This document shows positions 28,245 through 37,284 of a stretch of DNA of 64,000 bases, in pieces. Source of the DNA: Roseiarcus sp963835955 (GTDB taxonomy: Bacteria; Pseudomonadota; Alphaproteobacteria; Rhizobiales; Beijerinckiaceae); contig CAWIHZ010000005.1 in assembly GCA_963835955.1 (NCBI GenBank), forward strand, positions 310,001-374,000, written 5' to 3'. Numbering within the stretch: position 1 is the stretch's first letter; the number at the start of each line of letters is the position of its first letter. The position numbers were made by a program, and so were the translations under genes. The notes below the pieces were generated by a model that saw only the letters and a program-made list of their open reading frames with translations, was not told the DNA's origin and did no database searches.

Positions 28245-29406
28245 CCCCGTTCGGGCCCTTCTCCTCCACCGTCTGACCTTGGTTCAGGCCGTAGGTCCGA
28301 CCGTTCCGGTCGTCGCCGCGGGCGATGCCCGTGGTCTCGCGGCTGATCGTCGCAGCCTCCGCGCTCAGTTTGGCGTCGGCGCCGTTGGCGTCGAGACCCG
28401 GCGCGGTCGTATCGATGGTTTGCGCCGTCGCTTTGGCGTTGGCTTTCGTGATCTTGGCCGCGGCGGCCTTCGACTTGGGGTCGGGGATCGGCTTCGCCAT
28501 TTCGGCCGATTTTTCCGGAGTCACGAGGATATCGTGCGATTCATGGCCGTATCTGGCTTCGGCGCCGGCCAGCGCGTCGGCCCAGCTCTGCCCCTTGCGG
28601 CGGCACGAGCAGGACGCGTCGTAGGTCTGCAGGTATTTGAGCGCATTGGGCATATCGACATAAGGCTGGCCCGTGGACGCGGACACGGCCTGATTGATCG
28701 TGCCGCCGAAGGGAAACGAGTAAAGCGCCACGTCGGTGTTGGGGCATAGCGCGCGGCAGACCTCCTCCAGGCTGTCGGCCCGGCTGCCGGCGCCCGAATA
28801 GGAGACAGGAAAGAAGCTGCCGTCGCAGGTGCGCACACAGACCGCATAGGAGCCGGCGCGCGCGTCGATCCCGCTCCGGTCGATGGGCTCCCCTTCCGGA
28901 GACGTTTGGTCGGGGTTGATCGGCTCCATTTGGACGGGCGCGGGCCTGCCGCCGCCGAACAGCGCCTCGAAGATATTGCGGGGCCCAGGCGGGGCGGCGC
29001 ATTCGGCGTTAAATCGCGCCACCAACTGGGCGCGGCCGCCCGCGCCGCCGGCGCGAGCCTGCAGATCGGCGAGATTGGCCCGCATGCGCGAGATTTGGCC
29101 ATTGATCTCGCCGCACTGCGGCGGCGGGTCCGAGCCGAAAAACAGGAACTTGCGATTCTCGCAGCCGAGCGAACGCGCATAGGCGACCGTGCGCGACAAT
29201 TCGGCGCGCTGACGCTCGACCGCCGCCTGAAGCTGCGCGCCCGGCCCGCCGCGGGACGCGGCCGCGATCGCCTGCTGGAGGCGAACGCAATCGGCGCTCT
29301 GCGCCAGAGCCTCGCCGCCGGCAAGCGCGGCGGCGAGGACCGCCGCCGCCACAGCGAGAAATGTCCCGGTCGACCACAGTTTTAACAAGCCGGAGCCGTT
29401 CGTCAT
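28207..29406 (-). CDS. DUF2865-like secreted protein
   Basis: A 399-residue exported protein. The signal peptide is LWSTGTFLAVAAAVLAAALA, with cleavage near GGEALAQSA. The body contains conserved Cys pairs (CVRLQQAI, GCENRKFLFFG, PPQCGEINGQI), then the characteristic YAVCVRTCDGSFFPVSYSGA, VCRALCPNTDVALYSFPFG and CSCRRKGQSWADALAGAEARYG. These features match the DUF2865 family of Hyphomicrobiales, whose function is unknown; disulfide-linked periplasmic structure is likely. The Ala/Lys-rich C-terminus is low-complexity. The start at 29406 follows GAAGG; an ATG 21 bases upstream is an alternative. Confidence 0.82.
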   Translation of the reverse strand: MTNGSGLLKLWSTGTFLAVAAAVLAAALAGGEALAQSADCVRLQQAIAAASRGGPGAQLQAAVERQRAELSRTVAYARSLGCENRKFLFFGSDPPPQCGEINGQISRMRANLADLQARAGGAGGRAQLVARFNAECAAPPGPRNIFEALFGGGRPAPVQMEPINPDQTSPEGEPIDRSGIDARAGSYAVCVRTCDGSFFPVSYSGAGSRADSLEEVCRALCPNTDVALYSFPFGGTINQAVSASTGQPYVDMPNALKYLQTYDASCSCRRKGQSWADALAGAEARYGHESHDILVTPEKSAEMAKPIPDPKSKAAAAKITKANAKATAQTIDTTAPGLDANGADAKLSAEAATISRETTGIARGDDRNGRTYGLNQGQTVEEKGPNGVTRKVRIVAPTL

Positions 29407-29654
29407 GCGCGCCTTCGCTGGTTTCATATGGGTCAATCGCCCCGGGCCGCCCCGGCCCCTCGGTCGCCACGCCGCCGACGTCGTTAGACGATGCGCGGTT
29501 AGAATACGCGATCGCGGCGCGAACATGGCGTTGGCTCCGGACCAGCCGGACCGGCTTTTACGGTGTTTTGGCTCGCGGCGCCAGAGCCGGCCGCCAGAAT
29601 GGCGACTTGGCGGCCCTTCTGGCCTCGTTTGGCCGGATCGGGCATAGTCAGCCG

Positions 29655-31265
29655 ATGGCCGAGCCGGACGCAAGCGCGACCAACGCGCCCGAATTCACCG
29701 TCAGCGAGCTGGCGAACACCCTCAAGCGGGCGATCGAGGACCGCTTCGGCTATGTCAGGGTGCGCGGCGAGGTTTCCGGCTATCGCGGACCGCATTCCTC
29801 GGGCCATGCCTATTTCTCGCTCAAAGACGACCGGGCGCGGCTCGACGCCGTCATCTGGCGCGCTTCGTTCCAACGCATGCGGGTCAAGCCGGAGGAGGGG
29901 CTCGAAGTCGTGGCGACCGGCCGGCTGACGACCTTCCCCGGCAAGTCGAGCTATCAGATCGTCATCGAATCGCTCGAGCTCGCCGGCGTTGGCGCGTTGA
30001 TGGCGCTGCTCGAGGCCCGGCGCAGGAAGCTCGCCGAGGAGGGGCTGTTCGACGCCGCGCGGAAGCGCAAGGTTCCGTTTCTGCCGAAGGTCGTCGGCGT
30101 CGTGACCTCGCCGACCGGCGCGGTGATCCGCGACATTCTGCATCGGCTCGCCGACCGCTTTCCGGTCAGGGTCGTCGTCTGGCCGGTGCGGGTCCAGGGC
30201 GAGACTTCGGCGGCGGAGGTCGCCGCCGCGATCGAGGGCTTCAACGCCCTTGGCCAGGACGGCGCGCCTCCGCGGCCGGACGTGCTGATCGTCGCCCGCG
30301 GCGGCGGCTCGCTCGAAGACCTCTGGGGCTTCAACGAGGAGATCGTGGTGCGCGCGGCGGCGGCGAGCGCGATTCCGCTGATCGCCGCCGTCGGCCACGA
30401 GACCGACTGGACGCTGATCGATCACGCCGCCGACCTGCGCGCGCCGACCCCGACCGCGGCGGCCGAATTCGCGGTGCCGGTTCGCGCCGAGCTGATCGCG
30501 ACGCTGGCCGAACTCGACGCTCGGCGCCGCGGCGCGATCCTGCGCTTCGCGCAAGCGCGGCGCGCGGAATTGCGCGCGCTTGCGCGCGCGTTGCCGAGCG
30601 GCGAGGCGCTGGTCGAGGGCCCGCGTCAGCGCCTCGACCGCGCCGCCGATTCGCTGCTTGCGCGCCTGCGCGCCGCGCTCGACCAGCGCGCGCTTCTGGC
30701 CGCCGGGCTCGCCCGCCGCCTCGCGCGCCATTCGCCGCGCGCGCATATGGCCGCCTTGCGCGAGCGCCTGGGCGGTCTCATCGGGCGCCTCGCCCGGATC
30801 GGCCCGGCTCTGACCGAGCGGCCGCGCAAGGCCGCCGAGGCGGCGGCGAGGGCCTTCGCCCGCGAGGCGGCGCTGCAGGCGCGGCGGCGGGGCGAACGCG
30901 CCGAGGCGCTGGAGCGGCTGTCGCTCAGAATGGGCCGCGCGATCGCCGAGCGCCAGGAGGGGCGGCGCGCACGGCTGATGACGGCGGCGCAATTGCTGGG
31001 CGCGGTCAGCTATCGCGGCGTTCTGGCGCGCGGCTTCGCGCTGGTGCGCGATCAAGCCGACGCGCCGCTGCGGCGCGCAGCCGGGATCAGCCCGGCGCAG
31101 CCGCTCCGGATCCAGTTCGCCGACGGGATCGTCGCGGCGGTCGCCGACGGACCGGCGCCGGGCCCGGCGCCAGCCGCGAGCCGGGCCTCCGCTGATGCGG
31201 CGCCGGCGCGGGCCAAGCGCGCGCGGGGCGGCAAAAGCGGGGAGGGGCAGGGCAGGCTGTTCTGA
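29655..31265 (+). CDS. xseA: Exodeoxyribonuclease VII large subunit
   Basis: A 536-residue nuclease subunit that degrades single-stranded DNA. The N-terminal OB-fold covers residues 10-105 (FTVSELANTLKRAIED ... VRGEVSGYRGPHSSGHAYF). The catalytic XseA domain follows (GVVTSPTGAVIRDILHRL, DVLIVARGGGSLEDLWGFN and AVGHETDWTLID). A long Arg/Ala-rich coiled coil, and the conserved SYRGVLARGFALVR near the C-terminus, complete it. ATG 29655 is the family start. An Ala/Pro-rich tail of about 60 residues is an extension of low complexity. xseB is not in the window. Confidence 0.95.
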   Translation: MAEPDASATNAPEFTVSELANTLKRAIEDRFGYVRVRGEVSGYRGPHSSGHAYFSLKDDRARLDAVIWRASFQRMRVKPEEGLEVVATGRLTTFPGKSSYQIVIESLELAGVGALMALLEARRRKLAEEGLFDAARKRKVPFLPKVVGVVTSPTGAVIRDILHRLADRFPVRVVVWPVRVQGETSAAEVAAAIEGFNALGQDGAPPRPDVLIVARGGGSLEDLWGFNEEIVVRAAAASAIPLIAAVGHETDWTLIDHAADLRAPTPTAAAEFAVPVRAELIATLAELDARRRGAILRFAQARRAELRALARALPSGEALVEGPRQRLDRAADSLLARLRAALDQRALLAAGLARRLARHSPRAHMAALRERLGGLIGRLARIGPALTERPRKAAEAAARAFAREAALQARRRGERAEALERLSLRMGRAIAERQEGRRARLMTAAQLLGAVSYRGVLARGFALVRDQADAPLRRAAGISPAQPLRIQFADGIVAAVADGPAPGPAPAASRASADAAPARAKRARGGKSGEGQGRLF

Positions 31266-31379
31266 ATGGGCCGGCGTCGCCGCCGTGGCGCGCGCGACAT
31301 CGAAGCGACGCCGGCGGGCCGTCAGTCACATTCGGTAAAACACATCATGTGACTGGTTATACCGGTCCCGGGAAATGGC

Positions 31380-31442
31380 TTCAAAGCCGGGGGAAACGGA
31401 TTCAAAGCCAGGGGAAGCCGGAGCAAAGCCAGCGGAAGCGGA
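31380..31442. repeat. Three imperfect tandem units of about 21 bp
   Basis: The units TTCAAAGCCGGGGGAAACGG, TTCAAAGCCAGGGGAAGCCG and GCAAAGCCAGCGGAAGCGG follow one another directly. It is non-coding, and no role is evident. Confidence 0.5.
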
Positions 31443-31691
31443 ATCCAAGGATTTTCCTTCCGCGAATCGGGACTTTTCAAGGCGTTATGCCGGATTCCAA
31501 ATAGAAATTTTTTACCCCTCTCGGGACCGATAAACAGCGGCGCCACGTGATATGCTCCGCGACGGCGAAATCCAAGCACCTCGGTCGTCGCGGAGCCCCT
31601 TGCGCTCTTGGATCACGTCATTCATGGCGAGCTCCAACATAACATGGCGTTCGATTTTCCGGAAGCAATTGCTCCAGCAATTGCTCCACAA

Positions 31692-31736
31692 AGTGATGGG
31701 TCTGTTTGAATTTCGGCTTCCGACCCGAAGCGGACC
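31692..31736 (+). repeat. Dispersed GGGTCTGTTTGAATTTC repeat, copy 1
   Basis: This copy reads AGTGATGGGTCTGTTTGAAT, then TTCGGCTTCCGACCCGAAGC. It aligns to the copies at 33514-33559 (opposite strand), 34972-35014 (same strand) and 37187-37218 (opposite strand). The shared core is GGGTCAGTTTGAACTTC followed by a G/C-rich GGnnGGAGAGCGGA block. Confidence 0.6.
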
Positions 31737-31841
31737 TCGCCGAGAGAGTGACGGAAGAACCGCGTGCTCATTGGGGAAGATCAGTCCTTTTGAACTATAA
31801 TGGGTTAGGCTGGTGGCTGTGAATTCCTGGATTGGCTCAAA

Positions 31842-32648
31842 ATGACGAAGAGCTGCATTTTCTCTGGACTTGATGCAGACAATGAGGAGCACGTAATTCC
31901 GGATTGGCTTCAGCGTCGTTTTGGCTTGCAGCACGCGAAGTATCAGCTCCCGAGCGCGTCCGGTATCGACTACCGCCACGCCAAGGTGCCTGCAAAGCAA
32001 GAGTTCAACGAAGCGTTCGGTAAAATCGAAACTCGAATTAGTCAAAGTAAGTTTGTGTGGGAAGAGGTGTACCTGTGGCTATTCAAAATACATGTAGGAC
32101 TAATGTATCGCGATACTTCTTTGCGATCGAACGTTAGAGACAGTACGGCCGGACCAATCGTTAAAGGAGAATTTATTTTACATCAGCTCAATATTTTTCG
32201 TGAGATGGTCAAATCATACCTCAATCAAGGCAGTCTCGGGACGCTAGCTTCGCCGCCCGGTTCAGTCTTCGTCCTGCCCTCGTTATCTGGCAGCTATTTC
32301 GATTTTAGTCATAGCTTTACTACGGGCTGCGTTGGGATCAACGTTGGTGACTACTATCTTGCCGCTTCGCTTTATGATTTTAGGCTCGCCAAGGAATGCG
32401 GGTATTTTGATTGGGTTTGGGGCATGCAGAATTACGGATTGCCTCCAGAAGGATCGACAAGCGAGGAGATTGCCACTTGGTACCATCACGTACAGGCTAT
32501 ATGGCTTTGTAATTTAGGCTATTGGTCGTACCGATGTAATATTAATATGTATCGGATTACAAAGGACTATCAGCCGACGGAGCCCGCTTTTGATGGATTT
32601 CCGCCCGTTCAGCGCGCAGAGGACCCAGAGGAGTTGGCGTTGATCTGA
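31842..32648 (+). CDS. Hypothetical protein with HNH-like N-terminus
   Basis: A 268-residue protein that I do not recognise as a named family. Its start, KSCIFSGLDADNEEHVIPDWL, resembles the opening of HNH-type proteins (CIFCG ... EHVIPxWL), but the second Cys of the usual CxxC is Ser, so the zinc knuckle would be incomplete. No other HNH residues stand out. The rest is rich in aromatic residues (for example WEEVYLWLFKIHVGLMYRD and YWSYRCNINMY) and looks folded, not random. Codon use is AT-richer than in neighbouring genes, which suggests recent acquisition. A mobile-element or defence role is possible but unproven. Confidence 0.6.
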   Translation: MTKSCIFSGLDADNEEHVIPDWLQRRFGLQHAKYQLPSASGIDYRHAKVPAKQEFNEAFGKIETRISQSKFVWEEVYLWLFKIHVGLMYRDTSLRSNVRDSTAGPIVKGEFILHQLNIFREMVKSYLNQGSLGTLASPPGSVFVLPSLSGSYFDFSHSFTTGCVGINVGDYYLAASLYDFRLAKECGYFDWVWGMQNYGLPPEGSTSEEIATWYHHVQAIWLCNLGYWSYRCNINMYRITKDYQPTEPAFDGFPPVQRAEDPEELALI

Positions 32649-32779
32649 AAGAGATTCGGGTTGAAGCTGGAAGTGTACAAACCGGACGGCAAAAGCATCT
32701 TTGGAATGCTACCCGGCCGAGTAGGCAGTAAAAAAATGTATCCGTCCTATAGGACTTAAAACCGTCAAAGGAGGCCCTA

Positions 32780-33361
32780 TTATTCTCTTTTCGAGTGGAC
32801 TTTACCTGTATCGTCGATAAAATCCGAGGCTATCTTCACTCTGTCGTCGAGAACCGTGCGTACAAACGATTTAAATTCGTCGATAGTCATATGCAAAATA
32901 CGATCCTTCAAACGCCAATCCGAGGCAATAAGTAAGCCGTCGCTTATTTTTGATTTATTGCTCACTATGATGATTTGGGAGGCATAGATGATTTCATTAG
33001 AGAGTTCCGTATAGCTGAAGCCAACCGCTAATTCTTTTTCCAGGTCGTAGTTATCGCGGAGAGAGTAAACACCACTTTCGTAATGGAACGGTGCTCGAAA
33101 GTTACCGACATGACTTCTTGCGAAGGTTCGAACTTGAATTTTCGCCTCGGAAAGGCAATCTGTTACGAGCCTCTTTTCGATTAATCTTCGAACTGCAAAT
33201 GCAGACAGAACAATTGCCCGGTCCAGCATGTCGAAGGGTCTATGTTCGCCCTCAAAACTTGAAGATAAAATTTCATCGAAATGAACGGTAACGCGCTCAC
33301 TTTGAGTGGCTAATTCATTCTTCCATGGATAGCTTTCCCATCGACCCCATATGGTGCCCAT
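32780..33361 (-). CDS. Hypothetical protein of the AT-rich island
   Basis: A 193-residue protein with no family I recognise. It has no signal peptide or membrane span. Visible features are an N-terminal MGTIWGRWESYPWKNE, a charged middle and a C-terminal acidic/basic stretch (ILHMTIDEFKSFVRTVLDDR). GAGGG precedes the ATG at 33361. Its base composition is AT-rich like that of the convergent gene at 31842, so the two probably arrived together. Their 3' ends face each other with about 130 bases between them. Confidence 0.55.
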   Translation of the reverse strand: MGTIWGRWESYPWKNELATQSERVTVHFDEILSSSFEGEHRPFDMLDRAIVLSAFAVRRLIEKRLVTDCLSEAKIQVRTFARSHVGNFRAPFHYESGVYSLRDNYDLEKELAVGFSYTELSNEIIYASQIIIVSNKSKISDGLLIASDWRLKDRILHMTIDEFKSFVRTVLDDRVKIASDFIDDTGKVHSKRE

Positions 33362-33513
33362 GCTCGCGCCCTCTGTCCGCCTCGTGTTTATTGTCCTTGG
33401 TCACTGATAACAAATCAGCCCGTCCATAATGTTTAGTTCGGTACAGAACTCAAGTTTTTGCTGCGCTATCCCCGCACAATCGGAAACAGCAGGGCTACTC
33501 GGTGCACATACGT

Positions 33514-33559
33514 GGAATGTCCGCTCTCCGCCCAAAGTTGAAGTTCAAACTGGCCCGCT
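33514..33559 (-). repeat. Dispersed repeat, copy 2
   Basis: On the minus strand this reads AGCGGGCCAGTTTGAACTTC, then AACTTTGGGCGGAGAGCGGA. It shares CAGTTTGAACTTCA and GGGCGGAGAG exactly with copy 3. Confidence 0.6.
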
Positions 33560-33870
33560 ACCCTCCACAATCGCGCCGCGGCCGGCCTCCCGCCCTCGAA
33601 GACCTGCAAACCCCGCCAAGAGGCCTCCCACATCAATTCCTTGGGGTTACGAGATTGCGGCCGGATCACGGCGATCTTTACTCACCCCCCTTGGGGGATG
33701 CGCTCGGCGTTCCGCCCGCCAATCCAAGACGCCAATTGGGGAAGCCGACGCTGCGGTCGGTTCCATAGCGGTGGTAGGCGTAGAGCGCGGCGCCGCGAAG
33801 CAGCAGCTGATCGGTTGGTCCCCAAAAAATCGGGCCATCGGGGCCGAAGACCTGCAAGGCTTCACCGCGT

Positions 33871-34008
33871 CCTGGCCGGCCTTGCGCCGGCCATCCACGC
33901 GGTTGGGCGGGTCGAGCGCACGGGAAGACCAGCGGGGCGAAAAGCCCTTATTTCGTAGGGCTTTGCGGCGCTGCGGCGTGGATGGCCGGGACAAGCCCGG
34001 CCATGACG
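33871..34008. repeat. Facing pair of GGCCGG-type palindromes
   Basis: CTGGCCGGCCTTGCGCCGGC-type palindrome with CCATCCACGC on its right (33871-33900) faces GCGTGGATGGCCGG-ACAAGC-CCGGCCATGAC (33976-34008). CCGGCCATCCACGC and GCGTGGATGGCCGG are exact complements, so a long hairpin can form. This ATGGCCGGGACAAGCCCGGC type is a common intergenic repeat in alphaproteobacteria. Confidence 0.6.
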
Positions 34009-34051
34009 ACCCCGCCGGGTCGGGGGGCGGGAATTTGACCGTAATGGCGCT

Positions 34052-34852
34052 TTATTCGGCCGCGATCGGCCTCCTTGTAGGAACCTTCGGCTGGTTTCTC
34101 CGCGACAAGTTCTTGCCGGTTTTCCCCGCGTTCTCGGCGAGCCGCCCCTGCAGCCAGGCGGGAAGGAACGTTTCGAGCCAGGCCGCCACCCGCCCGTCGT
34201 GCTGGAACCACCCGCCCAGATGCAGGAGGCGGCCTTGCGCGCCGGGACGGGTCAGGCGTTCGGCGCCGCGATGGGTCCAGCGCGACATCATGTGATAGGT
34301 GACCTCGGGATGGAACTGCAGGCCGACCGCGCGCCTGCCGTAGCGGAACGCCTGATTGGGGAAGTCCGCGCCGCCGGCGGCGAGCAATTCGGCGCCCTCG
34401 GGCAGGTCGAAGCCGTCCGAATGCCATTGATAGACGCAGCGTGGAAAGAGTTCGCCGCACAGCCGGTCGGCGGCGGCGTTGGGCTCGATCGGAAAATAGC
34501 CGATCTCGCTGCGCTTGTCGTCGTAGCTGAAGACGCGGGCGCCGAGCGCGGCGGCCATCATCTGCGCGCCGAGGCAGATGCCGAGCAGCGGCTTGTTCTC
34601 CCGCAGCGGCACCGCGAGCCAGTCGATCTCGCGTCGGACCCAGTCGGTCGAATCGTTGGCGCCCATCGGGCCGCCAAAAACGATCGCGCCGTCATGCTCG
34701 CAGAGCGTCGGCGGCAGCGGATCGTCGAGGCTCGGGCGGCGAATGTCGAGTTGCGCGCCCAGGCCGCGCAGCAGCAGGCCGACGCGGCCCGGCGTCGAAT
34801 GCTCCTGATGCACGACGATCAACAGTTTCGGCCGACGAGCCGGGCCCGCCAT
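34052..34852 (-). CDS. Class I glutamine amidotransferase-like protein
   Basis: A 266-residue stand-alone GATase of the GuaA-N-terminal type. The oxyanion and nucleophile motifs are IVFGGPMGAND and LLGICLGAQMMAAALGA (catalytic Cys in GICLG), and the catalytic His-Glu pair is in LQFHPEVTYHM. No synthetase domain is attached, so it probably transfers ammonia to an unknown partner or degrades a gamma-glutamyl compound. ATG 34852 begins MAGPARRPKLLIVVHQEHST, the family start; the in-frame upstream extension is unsupported. The C-terminal 30 residues are basic and of low complexity. Confidence 0.88.
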   Translation of the reverse strand: MAGPARRPKLLIVVHQEHSTPGRVGLLLRGLGAQLDIRRPSLDDPLPPTLCEHDGAIVFGGPMGANDSTDWVRREIDWLAVPLRENKPLLGICLGAQMMAAALGARVFSYDDKRSEIGYFPIEPNAAADRLCGELFPRCVYQWHSDGFDLPEGAELLAAGGADFPNQAFRYGRRAVGLQFHPEVTYHMMSRWTHRGAERLTRPGAQGRLLHLGGWFQHDGRVAAWLETFLPAWLQGRLAENAGKTGKNLSRRNQPKVPTRRPIAAE

Positions 34853-34971
34853 CGCATTGTCCCTCAATTCCCAAGCCCGCGATTCCCGCGCGCATGCGTC
34901 GAATCGAATATGCAACTTCTGCGCCAAAAAGTTAACCCAGGCTGAACCGGCGCTCGCCGCATGCCTTGGTC

Positions 34972-35014
34972 AGTGGGTCAGTTTGAACTTCAGGTTAGGG
35001 CGGAGAGTACGCCT
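34972..35014 (+). repeat. Dispersed repeat, copy 3
   Basis: Reads AGTGGGTCAGTTTGAACTTC, then AGGTTAGGGCGGAGAG. It lies in the gap between the amidotransferase start and the end of the decayed cyclase gene. With copy 4, in the opposite orientation at 37187, it brackets the cyclase pseudogene. Confidence 0.6.
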
Positions 35015-35095
35015 ACAGGGGTCGCCTCACGAAGGACAGGAGTCCGGGCGAAATCCGTCATGCGCGGCGGGGCCTATCGGCGCAACATCGACAAT

Positions 35096-36996
35096 CTATT
35101 TCGGCAGACACTCCGGCAGCCGCACCAATTTCGGGTTCTTCGCCAGTGTCTCGTCCGAGGCGCATACGGGGAACCCGGCCGCCCGCATGGTTTCGTTGAG
35201 CCGCTTCCGGTCTGCGTCGCTCCAGTCCGGGGTTCCGGTGAGGCCTTCGATCGTCAAGTCCGGGAAATGTTGGAGCGCATCCGAAAGGGCTGCTTTCGCT
35301 TCCGCGGCGCGGCCGAGCGCGGCATAGCTCGCGGCGCGAAGGACCCAGGAATAGAAGAGGTAATTCTCTTTCGGGAGCCGCTCCAGGACGCGCAAAGCAT
35401 CTTCGTATCGGCCGACGCTGAAATAAGCGTAGGAGAATGAAGGCGCTTGGCTCAGGGGATAGCTCGGATTGAGCCGGATGGCGCGATCTGCGGCCTCCGC
35501 GGCGCGTTCCGGATGTCCGAACCCCACCGCCCAAGCCGAGTAGCCAGAGAGGACTTCGGCGTCTCCGGGATTGAGCCGCAAGGCGGTATCGAATTCGGCT
35601 TCGCTTGGCCCAAGGTCTCCTCGAAACCCTAGAGCCCAGCCGAGCGAAAGGTGCGCGCCGGCGTCGCCCGGATCGAGCTCAACTGCGCGTTGAGCCGCGG
35701 CGAGCGCGGGAGGGAGCGCGACCGCGGGGTCGGCGCCGACCAAAGTCATAAGAAGCATGCGGGCGCCGGCAAGTTCTCCCCAGGCGCACGAAAGCCCGGG
35801 ATCGGCGGCGACGGCCTTCTCCAACAGTTCGATCGCCTTCTTGGCGCCCCCGGAGTCATGCGCGACATCTCGCTCCGGCCGGTGAGATAGAGTTCGTAGG
35901 CCGTCAGATTTTCCGGGCGCTTGCGCCGCGCGGCGTCCCGTTCGGCCTTCTCGATCACGCCCGCCGCCGAGACGGTTTCCCAGCTGATCGGCGATTTCGG
36001 TCTGCATGGCGAAGAATTCTTTCAGGGCCTGTCCCAACGCTCCGACCAGAAGTGCGCATTGCTGTTGGCGTCGATCAATTGCGCAGTGACGCGGATCTGA
36101 TCGCCGTCGCGCTGCACGGAACCTTCAAGCAAGTAGCGAACGTTGAGATCCTTCCCCACTTGCCGCACGTCGACCGCCTTGCCTTTGTATTGCTCTGTCG
36201 AATTGTGGGCGATGACGTCCATGTTGCGATAGCGCGACAGGTCGGTGATGATGTCTTCCGTGAGCCCATCGGCGAGCCGGCCGGTTCCTTCGTCGCTGGC
36301 GAGGTTGGCGAACGGCAGCACCGCGAGCGAAGGCCTGCCAACGATGGCCGGCGCAGGATTGCGCGGCCAGAAATGCCAGGCGCCGAAGGCCAGGATCAGC
36401 GCCAGCGCCGCCGCGCCTGCCCATTGCATGCGCTTGCCGACTGCGTGAGGCCGCGATCGCGCCGACGCTTTCTTGTCGGGCCGCAGCCGATAGGCGCGCA
36501 CGGGGCGAGCGATGTTCTTCAGGTTCTGCTCGCCCGCGAACTCCAGCGGAACGTCGAGCTTGCCCTGCAATTGATCGTAGGCCGCGCCGGAGATCATGAC
36601 CCCGCCAGGGTCTGCGAGCCCCTCGAGCCGCGCAGCGATGTTGACCCCGTCGCCCATAAGGTCGCCGTCGCTTTCCTCGACGACGTCGCCGACATGAATG
36701 CCGATGCGAAATTCAATGCGTTTTTCGGGCGGCAGTCCAGCGTTGCGCTCTGCCAGGCCATTCTGCACTTCGATGGCGCATCGCGCCGCGTCGACCACGC
36801 TGCGGAACTCGATGATCGTGCCGTCGCCGGTGCGCTTGACGATCCGGCCGTGACAGGCGGCAATGGCCGGATCGACCAGATCGCTGCGGAGGCCGCGCAG
36901 GCGCGCAAGCGTTCTCTCCTCGTCAGCGCCGGCGAGCCGGCTGTAGCCGACGACATCCGCGACCAGGATCGCCGCGAGCTTCCGGGTCTCGCCCAT
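35096..36996 (-). pseudogene. Adenylate/guanylate cyclase with TolB-like region and TPR repeats, multiply frameshifted
   Basis: The gene starts at ATG 36996 after GGAGG. It encodes a class III cyclase domain (KLAAILVADVVGYSRL ... VKRTGDGTIIEF, RIGIHVGDVVEE), a membrane span (AGAAALALILAFGAWHFW), a TolB-like domain (LAVLPFANLASDEGTGRLAD) and TPR repeats. The frame breaks at about 36025, where a GGG run is one base short and RWDRP meets a stop; the expected LKEFFAMQTEIADQ lies in the next frame. A second indel near 35965 and a third near 35848 almost cancel each other, leaving about 37 garbled residues between NRLGGG and AKKAIELLEKAV. The total loss is four bases if all are deletions. As sequenced, no functional full-length product is made. 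Confidence 0.85.
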
Positions 36997-37186
36997 TGCG
37001 TTCCTCCGGCAGCCGGCAACATAGCACAATTGTCTTGAACGCATCGAACCCACAGAGGGACATTGGGCTCCAAGACTGGAAGAACGGAGGCGCTGCTCCT
37101 GGTAACCTGTTCGCCCCGCGATCAGTGAACGACCGGTCCTGGGCGCATATTGGCCTATCGCCGGACCAAACTTGAACGGTAGGAAT

Positions 37187-37218
37187 GGGTCGGGAGCCGA
37201 AATTCAGACTGACCCACT
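37187..37218 (-). repeat. Dispersed repeat, copy 4
   Basis: On the minus strand this reads AGTGGGTCAGTCTGAATTTC, then GGCTCCCGACCC, closest to copy 1 in its second half and to copy 3 in its first half. It marks the left side of the IS630-like remnant. Confidence 0.55.
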
Positions 37219-37284
37219 AAAGGTTTCTCGCAGGACAGAATGGGGGGGATGATGTATAATGGATGAGGGGGTGGAGGGGGGGAT

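Larger units (their letters stand above)
31266..31841. other. Intergenic stretch at the left edge of the accessory island
   Basis: 576 bases with no supported gene. Open frames here have no family features. From 31380 to 31442 there are three imperfect units of about 21 bases (CAAAGCCnGnGGAAnCGGA). At 31692-31736 lies a copy of a dispersed repeat also seen at 33.5, 35.0 and 37.2 kb. Base composition becomes clearly AT-richer from about 31500. Confidence 0.5.
33362..34051. other. Intergenic stretch with repeats and a possible gene remnant
   Basis: 690 bases without an intact gene. They contain dispersed-repeat copy 2 (33514-33559, minus strand) and a large palindrome pair (33871-34008). Between them, a minus-strand reading from about 33860 to 33680 gives a protein-like C-terminus: EALQVFGPDGPIFWGPTDQL, then a stretch with YAYHRYGTDRSVGFPNWRLG and a stop. 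That piece may be the tail of a lost gene. Many stops in all other frames argue against anything complete. Confidence 0.45.

Noticed and set aside
31512..32045. Minus-strand frame of 177 codons at the left edge of the island
   Set aside because: It overlaps the better-supported plus-strand gene at 31842 and one copy of the dispersed repeat, and has no protein-like pattern.
31500..33400. Possible defence system in the AT-rich island
   Set aside because: Only two unknown genes are present, with no nuclease, helicase, methylase, toxin or reverse-transcriptase motif that is complete; the HNH-like start lacks one zinc Cys. Reported only as an island of unknown function.
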